DNA of 47,283 bases from an uncultured Helicobacter sp. (GTDB taxonomy: Bacteria; Campylobacterota; Campylobacteria; Campylobacterales; Helicobacteraceae): positions 1-47,283 of the forward strand of contig CAMWUR010000011.1 of assembly GCA_947177485.1 (NCBI GenBank), written 5' to 3'. Numbering within the stretch: the stretch's first letter is position 1; every line of letters begins with the position of its first letter. Shown here one piece after another: positions 26,601-36,753 of this stretch. The position numbers and the translations under genes were made by a program. The notes below the pieces were generated by a model. The model saw only the letters and a program-made list of their open reading frames with translations, had not been told where the DNA came from and made no database searches.

Positions 26601-27941
26601 CTATTTTGCAAAACTTTTTTTGGCAGTTGTTACTTTTTGCAAGTAGCGTCTGCCCTCGAGCGAGGCAAGTTTGGTGTGGAGGATTGTGTAGATTTCTTGC
26701 GGCGTTTTTGTATTAATCTGCGCAATGGCTTGCGTGCGATTGGCAGAAAAGGTTTGCAACACAGCGCCTGCACCGGCATTATAGGCGGCAATCATGCAAT
26801 ATTCGAGACTTTGTGGGTCGCGCACACCTTTGAGATAGCGCGTGCTTAGAATATTGAGATAGGTTGTGCCATATTGAATATTCGTTTCGGGCACATAGAG
26901 CATGTTTGCTGTGGGTTTGCCCTTGCGGTTGTGGATTTGTTCATGTGCGTCTGCACCCGCTGTGCTTGGCACAACTTGCATGAGCCCATAAGCTGGCGCT
27001 TTGCTTGTCGCATAAGGATTGAAGCTGCTTTCTGTTTTGATGATTCCAAGAATGAGCGCTGGGTCGAGGTTGTACTGCTTTGCATAGCGATTGACGATGT
27101 CACCATATTGGGCATTTTGAATCTCGGGATAGTCTTTTTGCATCTCAAAACGTACACTCCAAAGCTCCTTGTCGCCATGCTTGCTTTTTTGCAGATTGTT
27201 AGCGATGAGGTATTGCGCATAGCGGTTTGCGCGCCATTCATAGAGAATCTCCTTGCCCTCATTGTCCTTGATATAATCAGCAAGATAGGGACGTGCTCCG
27301 ATGTGAATCTCACTATCATTGGTGATTTCGATTCCATCGGGGTTAAAGGGGGCGAGCAAGGTTGCGACAATCGCCCTTTGAAGCGCCTCTTTGGGGTTGT
27401 CTGATTCGAGTGTCTCGACTTGGACAATGCCTTTTTCAAAGTCGATAGTCGCGCGGTTTTTGTAGTGGTTGGTGTATTTGACAAACAACGTTTGTGTGGC
27501 AGTTTGCGCATCTGTTTCGCCCCATTGTTCGCTCACATAGGTGTGCAAGACTTCTTGAATCTTGCGCGCGCCCTCTTGCGTTGTGCTCAATTCTTCGTGG
27601 TTGCGCGCAACCTCGTCCGCGAGAATGGCGAAAGTCTGGCGTGGATTCTGTGTTGCGCTCACGACAGGCGTGCTCGCAATCGGCGCGCTCACAGCGGGGT
27701 TTGGCTCGGCAAGCGGTGGCGGCGGGGCAGGGTTAGGGCTCACGCTTTGCTGTGCGCTTGGGCGCATCTCTTCGACGATTCGGGCAGGGTTTTGCTCGTA
27801 TTGCGAGCGCTTGGAATCAGCGAGTGCATTGATTTGGGCGCGAAAATTTTCTGCGCTTGCTACTCGCACTTCGGGTGCACAGCCAATCAACAACGCGCTT
27901 ACACAAAATGCGAAGCCACGTAAGAGAAGTTTTAGCAGCAC
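26601..27941 (-). CDS. mltC: MltC-like membrane-bound lytic murein transglycosylase
   Basis: A lipoprotein of about 446 aa from GTG 27941; a longer upstream frame lies inside the DJ-1 gene. The signal ends at lipobox LLIGC (Cys21). Next comes a Pro/Ala-rich linker, then a DUF3393-type domain (FVKYTNHYKNRATIDFEKG), then an SLT catalytic domain with IKTESSFNPYA (catalytic Glu), GLMQVVPSTAG and AAYNAGAGAV. It cleaves peptidoglycan glycan strands with 1,6-anhydro ends. It is longer than E. coli MltC because of the linker. It starts inside the 3' end of the DJ-1 gene. Confidence 0.85.
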   Translation of the reverse strand: MLLKLLLRGFAFCVSALLIGCAPEVRVASAENFRAQINALADSKRSQYEQNPARIVEEMRPSAQQSVSPNPAPPPPLAEPNPAVSAPIASTPVVSATQNPRQTFAILADEVARNHEELSTTQEGARKIQEVLHTYVSEQWGETDAQTATQTLFVKYTNHYKNRATIDFEKGIVQVETLESDNPKEALQRAIVATLLAPFNPDGIEITNDSEIHIGARPYLADYIKDNEGKEILYEWRANRYAQYLIANNLQKSKHGDKELWSVRFEMQKDYPEIQNAQYGDIVNRYAKQYNLDPALILGIIKTESSFNPYATSKAPAYGLMQVVPSTAGADAHEQIHNRKGKPTANMLYVPETNIQYGTTYLNILSTRYLKGVRDPQSLEYCMIAAYNAGAGAVLQTFSANRTQAIAQINTKTPQEIYTILHTKLASLEGRRYLQKVTTAKKSFAK

Positions 27942-28486
27942 GTTTTGAGCATTCCTGCTGCGAGCTCTTTTGCTTTTGGTGTGCCAAAGAGGACTTCGAC
28001 AAGCGTGAGCGCGAACGCGAGGGCAGTCGCGGGACCGCGCGAGGTAATGATTTTGTCGCTCACGACAACATTTTTGTCCTCGGTATAGAGCCCTCCAATT
28101 TGTGCATTGCAGCCCGGATAGCAGGTATAAGGGACATTTTGCAAGATTCCAGCGGCATGCAAGGCAATGGGTGCGGCGCAAATGGCGGCGACAAACTTGC
28201 CTTTTGCGTGGAATTCTTTGATGAGCTTTTGAGGTAACGCGTCTGTTGCAAGAGTCGTTGCGCCCTCGCTACCTCCGGGCAATGCAATCATATCAAACGA
28301 AGAAGAATCGACAGCGCTAAGTGCACAATCAGTCAGGACGCGCACATTATGCGAGCTGCACACGCATTCGGAGCCATCGACACTCGCAACGACCACGTCT
28401 GCGCCCGCACGGCGCAAGACGTCGATGATAGAAACAGCCTCGATTTCTTCAAAGCCTTTGGCAAGCGGAACAAGGACTTTTTTCAT
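27932..28486 (-). CDS. DJ-1/PfpI family protein (YajL/ThiJ-like)
   Basis: A 184-aa single-domain protein. The conserved Glu is in AKGFEEIEAV near residue 14, and the nucleophilic Cys is in AAICAAPIAL. The family covers chaperone/deglycase-like and stress-protection proteins, and the exact activity is debated. It ends in KTCC. The MltC-like gene starts inside its last codons, and efp lies nine bases upstream, so it belongs to the same transcript. Confidence 0.88.
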   Translation of the reverse strand: MKKVLVPLAKGFEEIEAVSIIDVLRRAGADVVVASVDGSECVCSSHNVRVLTDCALSAVDSSSFDMIALPGGSEGATTLATDALPQKLIKEFHAKGKFVAAICAAPIALHAAGILQNVPYTCYPGCNAQIGGLYTEDKNVVVSDKIITSRGPATALAFALTLVEVLFGTPKAKELAAGMLKTCC

Positions 28487-28495
28487 AGCTACTCC

Positions 28496-29059
28496 TTATT
28501 TGACTTTTTCGATATATTCGCCAAGCTCGGTATTCACGCGGATTGTATCGCCCTCAAGGACATGGTAGGGTACTTGAATGACAACACCTGTCGCGAGTGT
28601 CGCGGGCTTCTTGCTCCCGCTGCTTGTATCGCCCTTGAAATTTGGGGGCGTCTCTGTAACGACAAGTTCGACAACCGATGGCGCATCGACAGAAATTGCT
28701 TTGTTGTTGTGGAACAAAACCGAGACATTCATGCCGTCAATCATCCACTTGCTTGTATCGCCGACTTGGTCGTCTGTAAGCGCAAGCTGCTCGTAGCTTT
28801 CGGTGTCCATAAATTGAAACGAATCCCCGTCATGATAGAGAAACTGCATTTGCCGCTCGACAATATTGGGTTCTTCGCATTTATCACCCGCATGGAATGT
28901 CTTCTCGATGACTTTGCCGTCTAGGAAACTCTTGATTTTTGCGCGCACAAACGCTGCACCTTTGCCCGGCTTGACATGTTGGTATTCAACAATGCGATAG
29001 GGAACGCCGTCAATCTCAATCTTTAGCCCCTTTTTGAGGTCGCCCATGCTGTATGCCAT
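28496..29059 (-). CDS. efp: Elongation factor P
   Basis: A 187-aa protein with the three-domain EF-P length. The tip of domain I reads [14 protein letters not shown] with the conserved lysine (K33) that other bacteria modify. It relieves ribosome stalling at polyproline. The start is ATG 29059 after AAAGGAGGAC; a longer in-frame extension to 29116 lies in fba. It is coupled to fba, the order seen in H. pylori. Confidence 0.96.
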   Translation of the reverse strand: MAYSMGDLKKGLKIEIDGVPYRIVEYQHVKPGKGAAFVRAKIKSFLDGKVIEKTFHAGDKCEEPNIVERQMQFLYHDGDSFQFMDTESYEQLALTDDQVGDTSKWMIDGMNVSVLFHNNKAISVDAPSVVELVVTETPPNFKGDTSSGSKKPATLATGVVIQVPYHVLEGDTIRVNTELGEYIEKVK

Positions 29060-29069
29060 TTGTCCTCCT

Positions 29070-29993
29070 TTAGATTTTGCCCGAGCTGCCCAAAAGCTCC
29101 ATGCGCTCCGCGACAACCTTTGTCATCGCTTCGCTCGCTGGGGCAAAAAACTTGCGCAAATCAAATTCGCTGTTGTTTGCGTTGCCAACCTTGCGTACTT
29201 CTGCCATAAACGCAATGCGCAAATCTGTGTCGGTATTGATTTTGTTGATTCCGCCCTTCACGGCTTCCTGCAAAAACGCAAAAGGCACGCCCTTGCTGCC
29301 TTTGAGGTCGCCGCCACTTGATAAAAACGACTCGCGCACAGAATCGGGAATGGCGCTTGCGCCATGCAATACAAGCGGAATGTTTGTGCGTTTTTTGACA
29401 TCAAGCAGACGTTCAAAATCGAGTTTGGGTTCGCCCTTGAACTTAAACGCACCATGGCTTGTGCCAATCGCTGGGGCGAGGTAGTCGACTTGCGATTCTG
29501 CAACGAAACGTTCTGCCTCTTCGGGATTGACAAGCACGGCGTCTTTTTCGGCAACGCTGATATTGTCCTCGATTCCCATGAGTCGCCCGAGCTCGGCTTC
29601 AACGCCAACACCGCATGCATGTGCAACCTCGACAACACGCTTGGTTTCACGTAGGTTTTCTGCAAATGGGTGGTGGCTTGCGTCTATCATCACCGATGTA
29701 AAGCCCGCACGAATCGCCTTGACACAGGATTCATAACTTGTCCCATGGTCGAGGTGCAACGCAACAGGAATCTGTGGATAGCGCGCGCTCAATGTGCGCA
29801 CGAGCGCAACAGCTACATCAATGCCCATATATTTGATAGCACCCTCGCTCGCTTGCACGATGAGTGGGGAATTTTGTGCCACAGCAGCCTTAAAAATCGC
29901 TTGTAACATCTCAAAATTGACAAAATTAAATGCGCCCACACCATAGCCCTCGCGGTGCGCTTTTTGGAGAATCTCTATGCCGCTTACTAGCAT
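29070..29993 (-). CDS. fba: Fructose-bisphosphate aldolase, class II
   Basis: A 307-aa zinc-dependent aldolase for glycolysis and gluconeogenesis. Zinc and catalytic residues are visible in [12 protein letters not shown], the [10 protein letters not shown] strand, [11 protein letters not shown] and VLHGASAIP; the phosphate-binding end is [12 protein letters not shown]. It starts at ATG 29993 with AAGGAGAGAAA, nine bases after peb4 and ten before efp. Confidence 0.96.
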   Translation of the reverse strand: MLVSGIEILQKAHREGYGVGAFNFVNFEMLQAIFKAAVAQNSPLIVQASEGAIKYMGIDVAVALVRTLSARYPQIPVALHLDHGTSYESCVKAIRAGFTSVMIDASHHPFAENLRETKRVVEVAHACGVGVEAELGRLMGIEDNISVAEKDAVLVNPEEAERFVAESQVDYLAPAIGTSHGAFKFKGEPKLDFERLLDVKKRTNIPLVLHGASAIPDSVRESFLSSGGDLKGSKGVPFAFLQEAVKGGINKINTDTDLRIAFMAEVRKVGNANNSEFDLRKFFAPASEAMTKVVAERMELLGSSGKI

Positions 29994-30002
29994 TTTCTCT
30001 CC

Positions 30003-30875
30003 TTATTTGACAACGACTTTAGCATCTTTGCGCAATTCTTGTGCAATCTGTCCGAGATTCTCTTTGAATTTCTGCATTTTGAGCCCTTGCATGACGCGTT
30101 CTTTGACGGTATCATACGATGCTGTGCCGCTCGCTTTTTTGTCCTCGAGCAGAATCACATGGTAGCCAAAGTTTGTTTTAACGGGATTCTTTGTGAAGCT
30201 GCCCTTGGCGAGCTTGAAGGCTGCGTCTGAAAACTCGGGCACCATTTGGTCGCGCGTGAACCAGCCTAGCTCGCCGCCATCTTGCGCGATTCCCTCATCG
30301 ATAGATTTCTCGGCAGAGAGCTTCTTGAACTCATCGACTAGCTTGCCTTTGGGCGCTTTGCCCAGCTGCGCGATGATGTCTTTTGCGGTTTTTTCGTCTT
30401 TGACGAGGATATGCCGCGCCTTAATCTGTTCGGGTTGGGCAAAAATCTTGGGATTTTGGTTATAAAATTCGCGTGCCTCTTTGTCGTTGATTGTGATTTT
30501 ATCGAGCTGCTTTTTCATCCAAACACCAAGCGCAAGCTCGTCTTGCGCGTCTTGCAGCGCTTCTTTATACTCGGCACTATTTTGGATTCCGTCTTTTTTT
30601 GCCTTATTCATAAGCAACCGCTGCTCAATGGCTTGGTTGAGTACTTGCTGCTGAATCTCGGGTGGCAGTTTGTCGTAGTTTGCTCCGGGCATTGCGCGTA
30701 AAATCATCGCGATGTCTTTGTCGGTGATGTCTTTGCCATCGACTGTCGCAAAGGTTTTTGCGCCCGCAAAGCCACCGAGCAAGAATGCTAAAATGAGGAT
30801 AAGTAAAGGCTTTTTGGGCAGCGCAGCCGCACGTGCGGTGCATTGCGGGGTAGAATGCAAATGTTGATGTGTCAT
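30003..30875 (-). CDS. Periplasmic parvulin-type peptidyl-prolyl isomerase (PEB4/Cbf2 family)
   Basis: A 290-aa protein from ATG 30875 (CAGGAGAGATTT site). Residues 24-39 form the signal helix, here preceded by about 20 polar residues (starting MTHQHLHS), an unusually long N-region. A SurA-like helical domain follows, then a parvulin domain: KARHILVKDE, GELGWFTRDQMVPEF, and FGYHVILLED. The protein assists outer-membrane protein folding and, in Campylobacter, adhesion. It lies upstream of fba as in Campylobacter and Helicobacter. Confidence 0.9.
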   Translation of the reverse strand: MTHQHLHSTPQCTARAAALPKKPLLILILAFLLGGFAGAKTFATVDGKDITDKDIAMILRAMPGANYDKLPPEIQQQVLNQAIEQRLLMNKAKKDGIQNSAEYKEALQDAQDELALGVWMKKQLDKITINDKEAREFYNQNPKIFAQPEQIKARHILVKDEKTAKDIIAQLGKAPKGKLVDEFKKLSAEKSIDEGIAQDGGELGWFTRDQMVPEFSDAAFKLAKGSFTKNPVKTNFGYHVILLEDKKASGTASYDTVKERVMQGLKMQKFKENLGQIAQELRKDAKVVVK

Positions 30876-30955
30876 AAATCTCTCCTGTTTTTGGTTTATG
30901 AAAGGGGCATTATAGCATGTTTTGTTAACGATAGACATACAACGTTAAGTATTGA

Positions 30956-31534
30956 CTATACGAGTGTATGTTCGATAAGCACCTTAACTCCAAGCGCGAT
31001 GAGGATGATTCCTGCGCCTGTTTCGAGCATTTGAGTGGGGATTTGACGCAATGTTCTGCTCAATTGGTATGCAACCATGACACAAACGAAGGTGATTGCG
31101 CCAATCAGGCTTGCGCTCAAATAGAGCGACGTGTTTTGGGAGAAAATCATCACGCCCGCCGCGAGAGCGTCTATGCTTGTTGCGATTCCAATCAGCAGCA
31201 GCACACCGAGCGAGAGCGTCTTGGGCGCTTGCTCCCCATCGTCATCTTCAGTGTGCGCGTCTTTGATAGTCTTTAGTCCAAGCACTAAGAATATGGCAAA
31301 GGTAATCCAATGGTCTACAATGCTCGCATAATCCGAAAATCCCTCGTTGGCAATCCAGAGCATATACCAGCCCAAAATAGGCATGGTGTATTGAAAAAAT
31401 GAGGCTGTCAGGGCGATTTTTAATCCATTGTTTAGTCTCCAAGGTTTGGTACACAATCCATACGAAAATGCTACAATACTTGCATCAATTGCGAGAGATA
31501 CCCCTAAAATCATGATTTCGAGAGTCCCGGTCAT
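30956..31534 (-). CDS. mntP: Manganese efflux pump MntP
   Basis: A 192-aa membrane protein with six predicted helices in two halves. The conserved Asp residues lie in SLAIDASIVAFSYG (helix 1) and GIATSIDALAAGV (helix 4), the paired motif of MntP/YebN. It exports Mn(II) across the inner membrane. ATG 31534 is preferred; TTG 31537 is an alternative. No yybP-ykoY riboswitch was seen upstream. Confidence 0.9.
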   Translation of the reverse strand: MTGTLEIMILGVSLAIDASIVAFSYGLCTKPWRLNNGLKIALTASFFQYTMPILGWYMLWIANEGFSDYASIVDHWITFAIFLVLGLKTIKDAHTEDDDGEQAPKTLSLGVLLLIGIATSIDALAAGVMIFSQNTSLYLSASLIGAITFVCVMVAYQLSRTLRQIPTQMLETGAGIILIALGVKVLIEHTLV

Positions 31535-31546
31535 CAATGCTTTGTC

Positions 31547-32326
31547 CTAGATGTTGAGGTTTGCCATGCCATGTATCGGCGAGCTCGCGCTTGCAAAGGG
31601 TTTTTTGGGGATTCTGCCCGCAAGATAGCTTGCGCGCCCTGCACGTACGGCATCACGCATGGCTTGCGCCATGAGGATTGGGTCGTTTGCGCATGCAATC
31701 GCGGTGTTGGTCAGCACGCCATCAGCGCCGAGTTCCATTGCAATTGCCGCATCGCTTGCACAGCCTACGCCTGCATCGACAATCACGGGCAATGTAACTG
31801 CATCTTTGATAAACGCGATATTGTAGCGGTTTTGGATTCCAAGCCCGCTGCCAATGGGCGCAGCCAGAGGCATGATAGCGCTCGCGCCGCAATCTTGCAG
31901 GCGCTTTGCGATAATGGGGTCATCGTTCGTGTAGGCTAGAATCGTAAAATTTTCTTTCGCAAGAATCTCACAAGCGTTTAAGGTCTCTAGCACATCGGGA
32001 TAGAGCGTTTTTTGCGTGTCGCCGATGATTTCGAGCTTGATAAAGTCAATGCCCGTTGCTTCTTTGGTGAGACGAAACAACGCAACCGCCTCTTTTGCAG
32101 TCGTGCAGCCCGCCGAATTGGGCAAAAACTGAATCGGGTGGTTGGCAAAAAATGTGAGTAGATTCTCCTCGTTGGGGTTGGTGATGTTCACGCGCCGCAC
32201 GGCAACGGTGATAATCTCTGCCTCTGCTGCTTTGGTTGCCTCAAATGTGGTTTGGAAGTCTTTATATTTGCCGCTGCCAACAATCAGTCGGCTTTTGAAA
32301 TGATAGTTGCCAATTTGTAAGGACAT
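31547..32326 (-). CDS. thiG: Thiazole synthase
   Basis: A 259-aa TIM-barrel enzyme that builds the thiamin thiazole from deoxyxylulose phosphate, ThiS thiocarboxylate and dehydroglycine. Visible motifs are [27 protein letters not shown] with the Schiff-base Lys region, and [20 protein letters not shown] for phosphate binding. Other thi genes are not in the window. The start is ATG 32326; a GTG two codons earlier is possible. A -10-like box lies about 110 bases upstream, and no TPP riboswitch motif was found in the leader. Confidence 0.94.
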   Translation of the reverse strand: MSLQIGNYHFKSRLIVGSGKYKDFQTTFEATKAAEAEIITVAVRRVNITNPNEENLLTFFANHPIQFLPNSAGCTTAKEAVALFRLTKEATGIDFIKLEIIGDTQKTLYPDVLETLNACEILAKENFTILAYTNDDPIIAKRLQDCGASAIMPLAAPIGSGLGIQNRYNIAFIKDAVTLPVIVDAGVGCASDAAIAMELGADGVLTNTAIACANDPILMAQAMRDAVRAGRASYLAGRIPKKPFASASSPIHGMANLNI

Positions 32327-32433
32327 TTTCACTCTTTATCTATTTTGGGGTATGACATATCTGCCTTTGCGCCCTTGCGGGCAATTTCCAAAGGATTCTT
32401 AATCAACACAAATCGTAAGAAACCTTCCGCATT

Positions 32434-32439
32434 ATTATA
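32434..32439 (-). promoter_or_regulatory. -10 box for thiG
   Basis: On the minus strand AAGTATAATAATG contains TATAAT, about 108 bases before the thiG start, in the 222-base gap downstream of ymdB. Confidence 0.5.
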
Positions 32440-32554
32440 CTTTTTTATACTTTAAATTTTGGCTAGAAATTGAAGTGTTTTGACGATAAGTTTGCTGTTT
32501 TTGAAGGTAGTCCTTTGCATTGCTTTTGCGACCATGCAAAACTTTAAGATAGTA

Positions 32555-33373
32555 TTAATCATAAGAATAGGCTTGCAAGATGATTTCGGGTTCATTGGAA
32601 TCGACAATGCGAATTTTATATCCCAAAACACAGCGCCCTTCGTTGTTTGTTTCACATACGACAAGCGGCAAAATCTTGGTGCATTTTGTCGGGATTTGTA
32701 GCGCCCTTGGGATTCCGCTTGTGAAACGTTCACAAACATTCTCTTTTTCAAATCCTAAAACTCCGTCCATGCAGCCGCATGCCCCCGCATCGCTTAGTCC
32801 AAGCGTGCCGTTGGCAATTTCTAAATCATCTGTGCCGATATGTGTGTGTGTGCCGATAACGGCGCTTACATGCCCGCTTAGTAGCCAAAACATGGCACGT
32901 TTTTCGCTTGTGGCTTCGGCGTGGAAATCGACAAAAATATGGCGGATTCCTTGTGCATGCAATGTCTTGACCGTGGTGAGGGCGAGGGTAAAAGGATTGT
33001 CGACAAGTGGCATGGCAAAATGCCCCATGATGTTCAATACAGCAAGCAAATCGTTGCCAATCTGATAGATTCCAATGCCGCTTCCCGGCGCTGTTTGTGG
33101 GTAGTTGAGCGGGCGCAAAATGGGCAAATCGCTTTGAAATAGCGCGAGAATCTCCTTTTTGTCCCAGCTATGATTGCCCCCTGTGATGACATCAACGCCG
33201 CTATCGAGCAGTTCGCCTATCGAATCGGCAGTCATGCCAAAACCATGGCTTGAGTTTTCGCCATTGGCAATCACGACATCGAGCCGCTCGCGAAATTTGA
33301 GCCTTTGGAGATGTTCTTTGAGAATCGTTCTGCCCGGTTTGCCCACAACATCTCCCACAAAACCTATGCGCAT
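32555..33373 (-). CDS. YmdB family metallophosphoesterase
   Basis: A 272-aa protein of the TIGR00282/YmdB family. The motifs are FVGDVVGKPGR at the start, ANGENSSHGFG, TGGNHSWDK, VDFHAEATSEK, and GTHTHIGTDD. Bacillus YmdB hydrolyses 2',3'- and 3',5'-cyclic nucleotides and affects biofilm. It starts 10 bases inside the 3' end of mfd, so the genes are coupled. Confidence 0.9.
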   Translation of the reverse strand: MRIGFVGDVVGKPGRTILKEHLQRLKFRERLDVVIANGENSSHGFGMTADSIGELLDSGVDVITGGNHSWDKKEILALFQSDLPILRPLNYPQTAPGSGIGIYQIGNDLLAVLNIMGHFAMPLVDNPFTLALTTVKTLHAQGIRHIFVDFHAEATSEKRAMFWLLSGHVSAVIGTHTHIGTDDLEIANGTLGLSDAGACGCMDGVLGFEKENVCERFTSGIPRALQIPTKCTKILPLVVCETNNEGRCVLGYKIRIVDSNEPEIILQAYSYD

Positions 33374-36363
33374 GCTGTTTCCTTTTGTCGTTTGTGTAGA
33401 TAGCCTAGCAGCGCGTGCAATAAATCATCATCATCGCGGCTGTTCGCATCAAAGCTTGTACGTGCTTCGCCCTCAAAAATCGTGATTTTTTGGTTGTAGT
33501 TGATGATTTTGGTGATTTGCAATTGTTTAGCAAGAATCTTGATATGGATAAGGTTAAAAAATTGTTGTGTAAAAATATCGGGTTTGCCAAATCTATCGTT
33601 AATTTCAAGCTCGATATTGGTTACATGCGCAATCTCTTCGCACAGTGAAAGGCGGCGATAGAGATTGAGCCGCAAGCGTTCACTTGCGATGTATTCAGGT
33701 GAAATAAACGCATTCACCGATAGATTCATATCGACATCGCCTTTGTCGGCATTGCCCTTGTGGCTTAGGCTATAAATCGTGTCTTCGAGCATGCGCAAAT
33801 AGAGGCTATAACCGATATTCTTAATATGCCCGCTCTGCGCCTCGCCCAAGATGTTTCCGCCACCGCGAATCTCGAGGTCATGGTAGGCAAGAATCGCGCC
33901 GCTGCCCAGCTCACTGTGCGCGCTTAGTGCGAGCAGCCGCTTTTGCGATTGTTCGGTCAAATTTTGTTGTGATTGATAGAAAAAATAGCAGAATCCTTCG
34001 ACTCGCCCGCGTCCTACGCGCCCTCGCAATTGGTGCAAATCGGCGATGCCAAAGCGGTCGCTAGATTCGATAAGGATTGTGTTCGCATTTGGCAGATGCA
34101 GTCCCGATTCGACAATCGATGTGCAAAGCAGCAGCTGATATGCACCTTTGGCAAAATCGAGCATGATAGTTTCGCTGTCTTTTGGAGGAATCTGCGAGTG
34201 CAAAACGGCGATTTTGAGGTTAGGCAAGAGGCTTAAGAGATGTTCATAGACATGGGGGATTGTGGCGATGTTGTTGTGGATATAGAACACTTGCCCGCCG
34301 CGGCGAATCTCGCGCATGATAGCTTCTTTGACAAGCGCGTTGTCATAGGCTTTGAGAAACGTGCGCACGGGGATTCTTTGGCTTGGCGGGGTCGTGAGAG
34401 TGCTCAAGGATTTGATTTCGCTTAGGGCGAGGTTGAGCGTACGCGGAATTGGCGTTGCGCTCATGCTCAACATGTGGAGATTGTTGGCGAGTGTTTTTAT
34501 TTTTTCTTTTTGTTTGACACCAAATTTGTGCTCTTCGTCGACAATCATCAGCCCAAGATTGCAAAATGCGACATCAAGCAGCGCGTGCGTGCCGATGAGT
34601 ACGTCGATTTTGCCTTCTTTGAGCGCGCAAAGCAGTGCGGCTTTTTCTTTGCCCACAACAAATCTATCGAGTTTGGCAACGCGCAAACCAAAGGGGGCGA
34701 GGCGCTCGCTTAGTGTTTGTGTGTGTTGGAGCGCAAGCAAGGTTGTAGGGACGAGCAGCGCACTCTGCGCTCCGCTTTTATAGGCGACAAAAATGGCATT
34801 CATTGCGACTTCTGTTTTGCCAAACCCGACATCACCGCTCAATAATCTATCCATCACATTGCCACTCGAGAGGTCAGCAAAAATCTCGGCAATCGCGCTT
34901 TGTTGGTCGTCTGTGTAGGTGAATCCGCTTTGTGCCTGAAATAGCGCGAGCTCTGGCGGTGCGACATCAAACACCATGCCCTGCGTGAGCGTGCGTTTGG
35001 CAGCAAGGTCGATGATATTTTGGGCAATCTTCAAAAGCTCTGTGCGCACCTTTTCTTTGAGTCGCGTGAATTTTTTGTTGCCCAATGTATCCACAATAGG
35101 GATACTCCCCGAATCGGCGATGTAGCGGTCTATCATGTCGAGGTTTTCGACAGGCAACAGCAGCTTGTCTTCACCTTGATATTGCAGCAAGATAAAATCG
35201 CGCAATGCGCCGAGCACCTTTTCTTGCGAGATTCCCCGAAAAATGCCAATGCCATAGTCTCGATGCACGATATAATCGCCCACAGCGATTTCATCGAGCA
35301 AAATGCGCGGTTTGTTTTTTGGCTTTTTTTGTGCTATGGGTGTATTGAGCGAGAGAAAGAGTTTGGTGGGCGTCATGAATTGCACAAAAAAGGATTCTTG
35401 ACAGATTGTGTATTGTTCCGAATCGATGCCATATTGCCGCAACAACACATCGTTGCGGGCGATGATTGTGATGTGCTTGTTGCTATGAATCTGCAAGAAT
35501 GTGGGCAGCGAAGAAAGCGAGAGTTCAAAGTCGACAAAGCCCTCTTTGGGTGCGAGCGGTGCGAGGGCGTGCATGCGCGATAGGCGCGCGTATTCTTCGC
35601 TATTTGACGTAAAAAGCTCGAGCTCTTCGCCGATGTTTGCATGCGCTTGCTGGCTTATGCATGCGTTCTTGAGCGCGATTTCAACACACATTGCTTTGGG
35701 TAGATGCCATAGCCCGAGGCTTTGAATGTCTTTGTGAAAGCTCGCATAAGGGCTTTCGTGTACCGATTCGGTGAGCGATTCATAGGATTCTTGCGCAAGC
35801 GCAAATAGCACAGGCGGAATCTCAAACGATGTGCGCTCGGTTTTGTGTGAAAGTTGCGAGGCGATGTCAAAAGGGCGAATGCTTTCGATTTCATCGCCAA
35901 AAAACTCGATGCGCAATGGTTCTAGTGCGGGTGGATAGATGTCGAGAATATCGCCTCGCAGGCTCATCTCGCCTGCAAGCTCAATCATATCGACATGCGT
36001 GTAGCCAAAGCAAATGAGTTTGTCTGCTAGCGCGCGTGGAGTAATGTTCTGTCCTTTTGCAATCTCAAAACCCTGCAGAATCGTAGGCGAGGGGAGAGGG
36101 TAGAGTAACGTATGAAAAGGTGCAAGCAGAATCTTGTTGCTTTGCGAACGATGATAGGCGCGCAATACGGACAGCAGCTCGAGTAACTCATCGCGATATG
36201 CGCGCAAATCATCGCCTCTTTGGGCGCGGAAATCGGGCAAAACAAAGGGCGTTTTGTGTTGCAAAATCGCAACACCAGCTGCTGCCCTGCATTCATGAGA
36301 ATCGGCAAATATGCCGACATCAGGCGCAGAATGTGTGAGCAGGTCATAAAGCAGCGCTTGCAC
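33364..36363 (-). CDS. mfd: Transcription-repair coupling factor
   Basis: A 999-aa Mfd, slightly shorter than the E. coli protein, as in other Campylobacterota. It has an N-terminal UvrB-like region, an RNA-polymerase-interacting domain (DYIVHRDYGIGIF), then an SF2 translocase: LSGDVGFGKTEVAMNA (Walker A), VDEEHKFGVKQKEKIK, SMSATPIPRTL, QLRGRVGRGRVEGFCYF (motif VI). A C-terminal TRCF domain follows. It releases stalled RNA polymerase and recruits UvrA. It is immediately downstream of the bactofilin gene; the same order is found in H. pylori. Confidence 0.96.
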   Translation of the reverse strand: MQALLYDLLTHSAPDVGIFADSHECRAAAGVAILQHKTPFVLPDFRAQRGDDLRAYRDELLELLSVLRAYHRSQSNKILLAPFHTLLYPLPSPTILQGFEIAKGQNITPRALADKLICFGYTHVDMIELAGEMSLRGDILDIYPPALEPLRIEFFGDEIESIRPFDIASQLSHKTERTSFEIPPVLFALAQESYESLTESVHESPYASFHKDIQSLGLWHLPKAMCVEIALKNACISQQAHANIGEELELFTSNSEEYARLSRMHALAPLAPKEGFVDFELSLSSLPTFLQIHSNKHITIIARNDVLLRQYGIDSEQYTICQESFFVQFMTPTKLFLSLNTPIAQKKPKNKPRILLDEIAVGDYIVHRDYGIGIFRGISQEKVLGALRDFILLQYQGEDKLLLPVENLDMIDRYIADSGSIPIVDTLGNKKFTRLKEKVRTELLKIAQNIIDLAAKRTLTQGMVFDVAPPELALFQAQSGFTYTDDQQSAIAEIFADLSSGNVMDRLLSGDVGFGKTEVAMNAIFVAYKSGAQSALLVPTTLLALQHTQTLSERLAPFGLRVAKLDRFVVGKEKAALLCALKEGKIDVLIGTHALLDVAFCNLGLMIVDEEHKFGVKQKEKIKTLANNLHMLSMSATPIPRTLNLALSEIKSLSTLTTPPSQRIPVRTFLKAYDNALVKEAIMREIRRGGQVFYIHNNIATIPHVYEHLLSLLPNLKIAVLHSQIPPKDSETIMLDFAKGAYQLLLCTSIVESGLHLPNANTILIESSDRFGIADLHQLRGRVGRGRVEGFCYFFYQSQQNLTEQSQKRLLALSAHSELGSGAILAYHDLEIRGGGNILGEAQSGHIKNIGYSLYLRMLEDTIYSLSHKGNADKGDVDMNLSVNAFISPEYIASERLRLNLYRRLSLCEEIAHVTNIELEINDRFGKPDIFTQQFFNLIHIKILAKQLQITKIINYNQKITIFEGEARTSFDANSRDDDDLLHALLGYLHKRQKETACA

Positions 36364-36753
36364 TTACTTGTTATCTTTAGAATCTTCAGAATCATTTGGT
36401 AGCAGCGGGCTTAGCCTGTCGCCTAGAGACGGAGGATTCTGCCGTATTTTGCTTTCGCCGATGAAGAATCCCTCACGTTCAATCACGAGCTCATTGGTGG
36501 TTACCTCACCATCAACGCGTCCGTTGGGCATAATCTCAATCGTTTGACAATTTGCTTTGCCATTGAATTTACCACTCACAATGAGTTTGAGGGCGATAAT
36601 TTCGCCCGTAACGAAGCCACCTTGCCCGACAGATATTGTCGAATCGGAGAAGATTCGACCCTCAAATGTGCCATCGATATGCAAACCAGACTTGGCGAGA
36701 ATCTCTCCTTTGATACTTGTTCCAGCAGCAATAATGGTTGTGTCATTTGCCAT
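36364..36753 (-). CDS. Bactofilin (second copy)
   Basis: A 129-aa protein from ATG 36753; the longer frame upstream lies in the neighbouring bactofilin gene. The beta-helix repeats typical of bactofilins/CcmA are clear: TIIAAGTSIKGEILAKSGLH, IDGTFEGRI, VTGEIIALKLIVSGKFNG, VDGEVTTNELVIE. It forms cytoskeletal filaments that help set cell shape with peptidoglycan hydrolases. The C-terminal tail is acidic. It overlaps the first bactofilin by 11 bases, so they arose by tandem duplication or ancient pairing. Confidence 0.9.
   Translation of the reverse strand: MANDTTIIAAGTSIKGEILAKSGLHIDGTFEGRIFSDSTISVGQGGFVTGEIIALKLIVSGKFNGKANCQTIEIMPNGRVDGEVTTNELVIEREGFFIGESKIRQNPPSLGDRLSPLLPNDSEDSKDNK

Noticed and set aside
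32327-32554. Possible TPP riboswitch upstream of thiG
   Set aside because: No CTGAGA or ACCTGA-type core was found in the leader; only a -10-like box.
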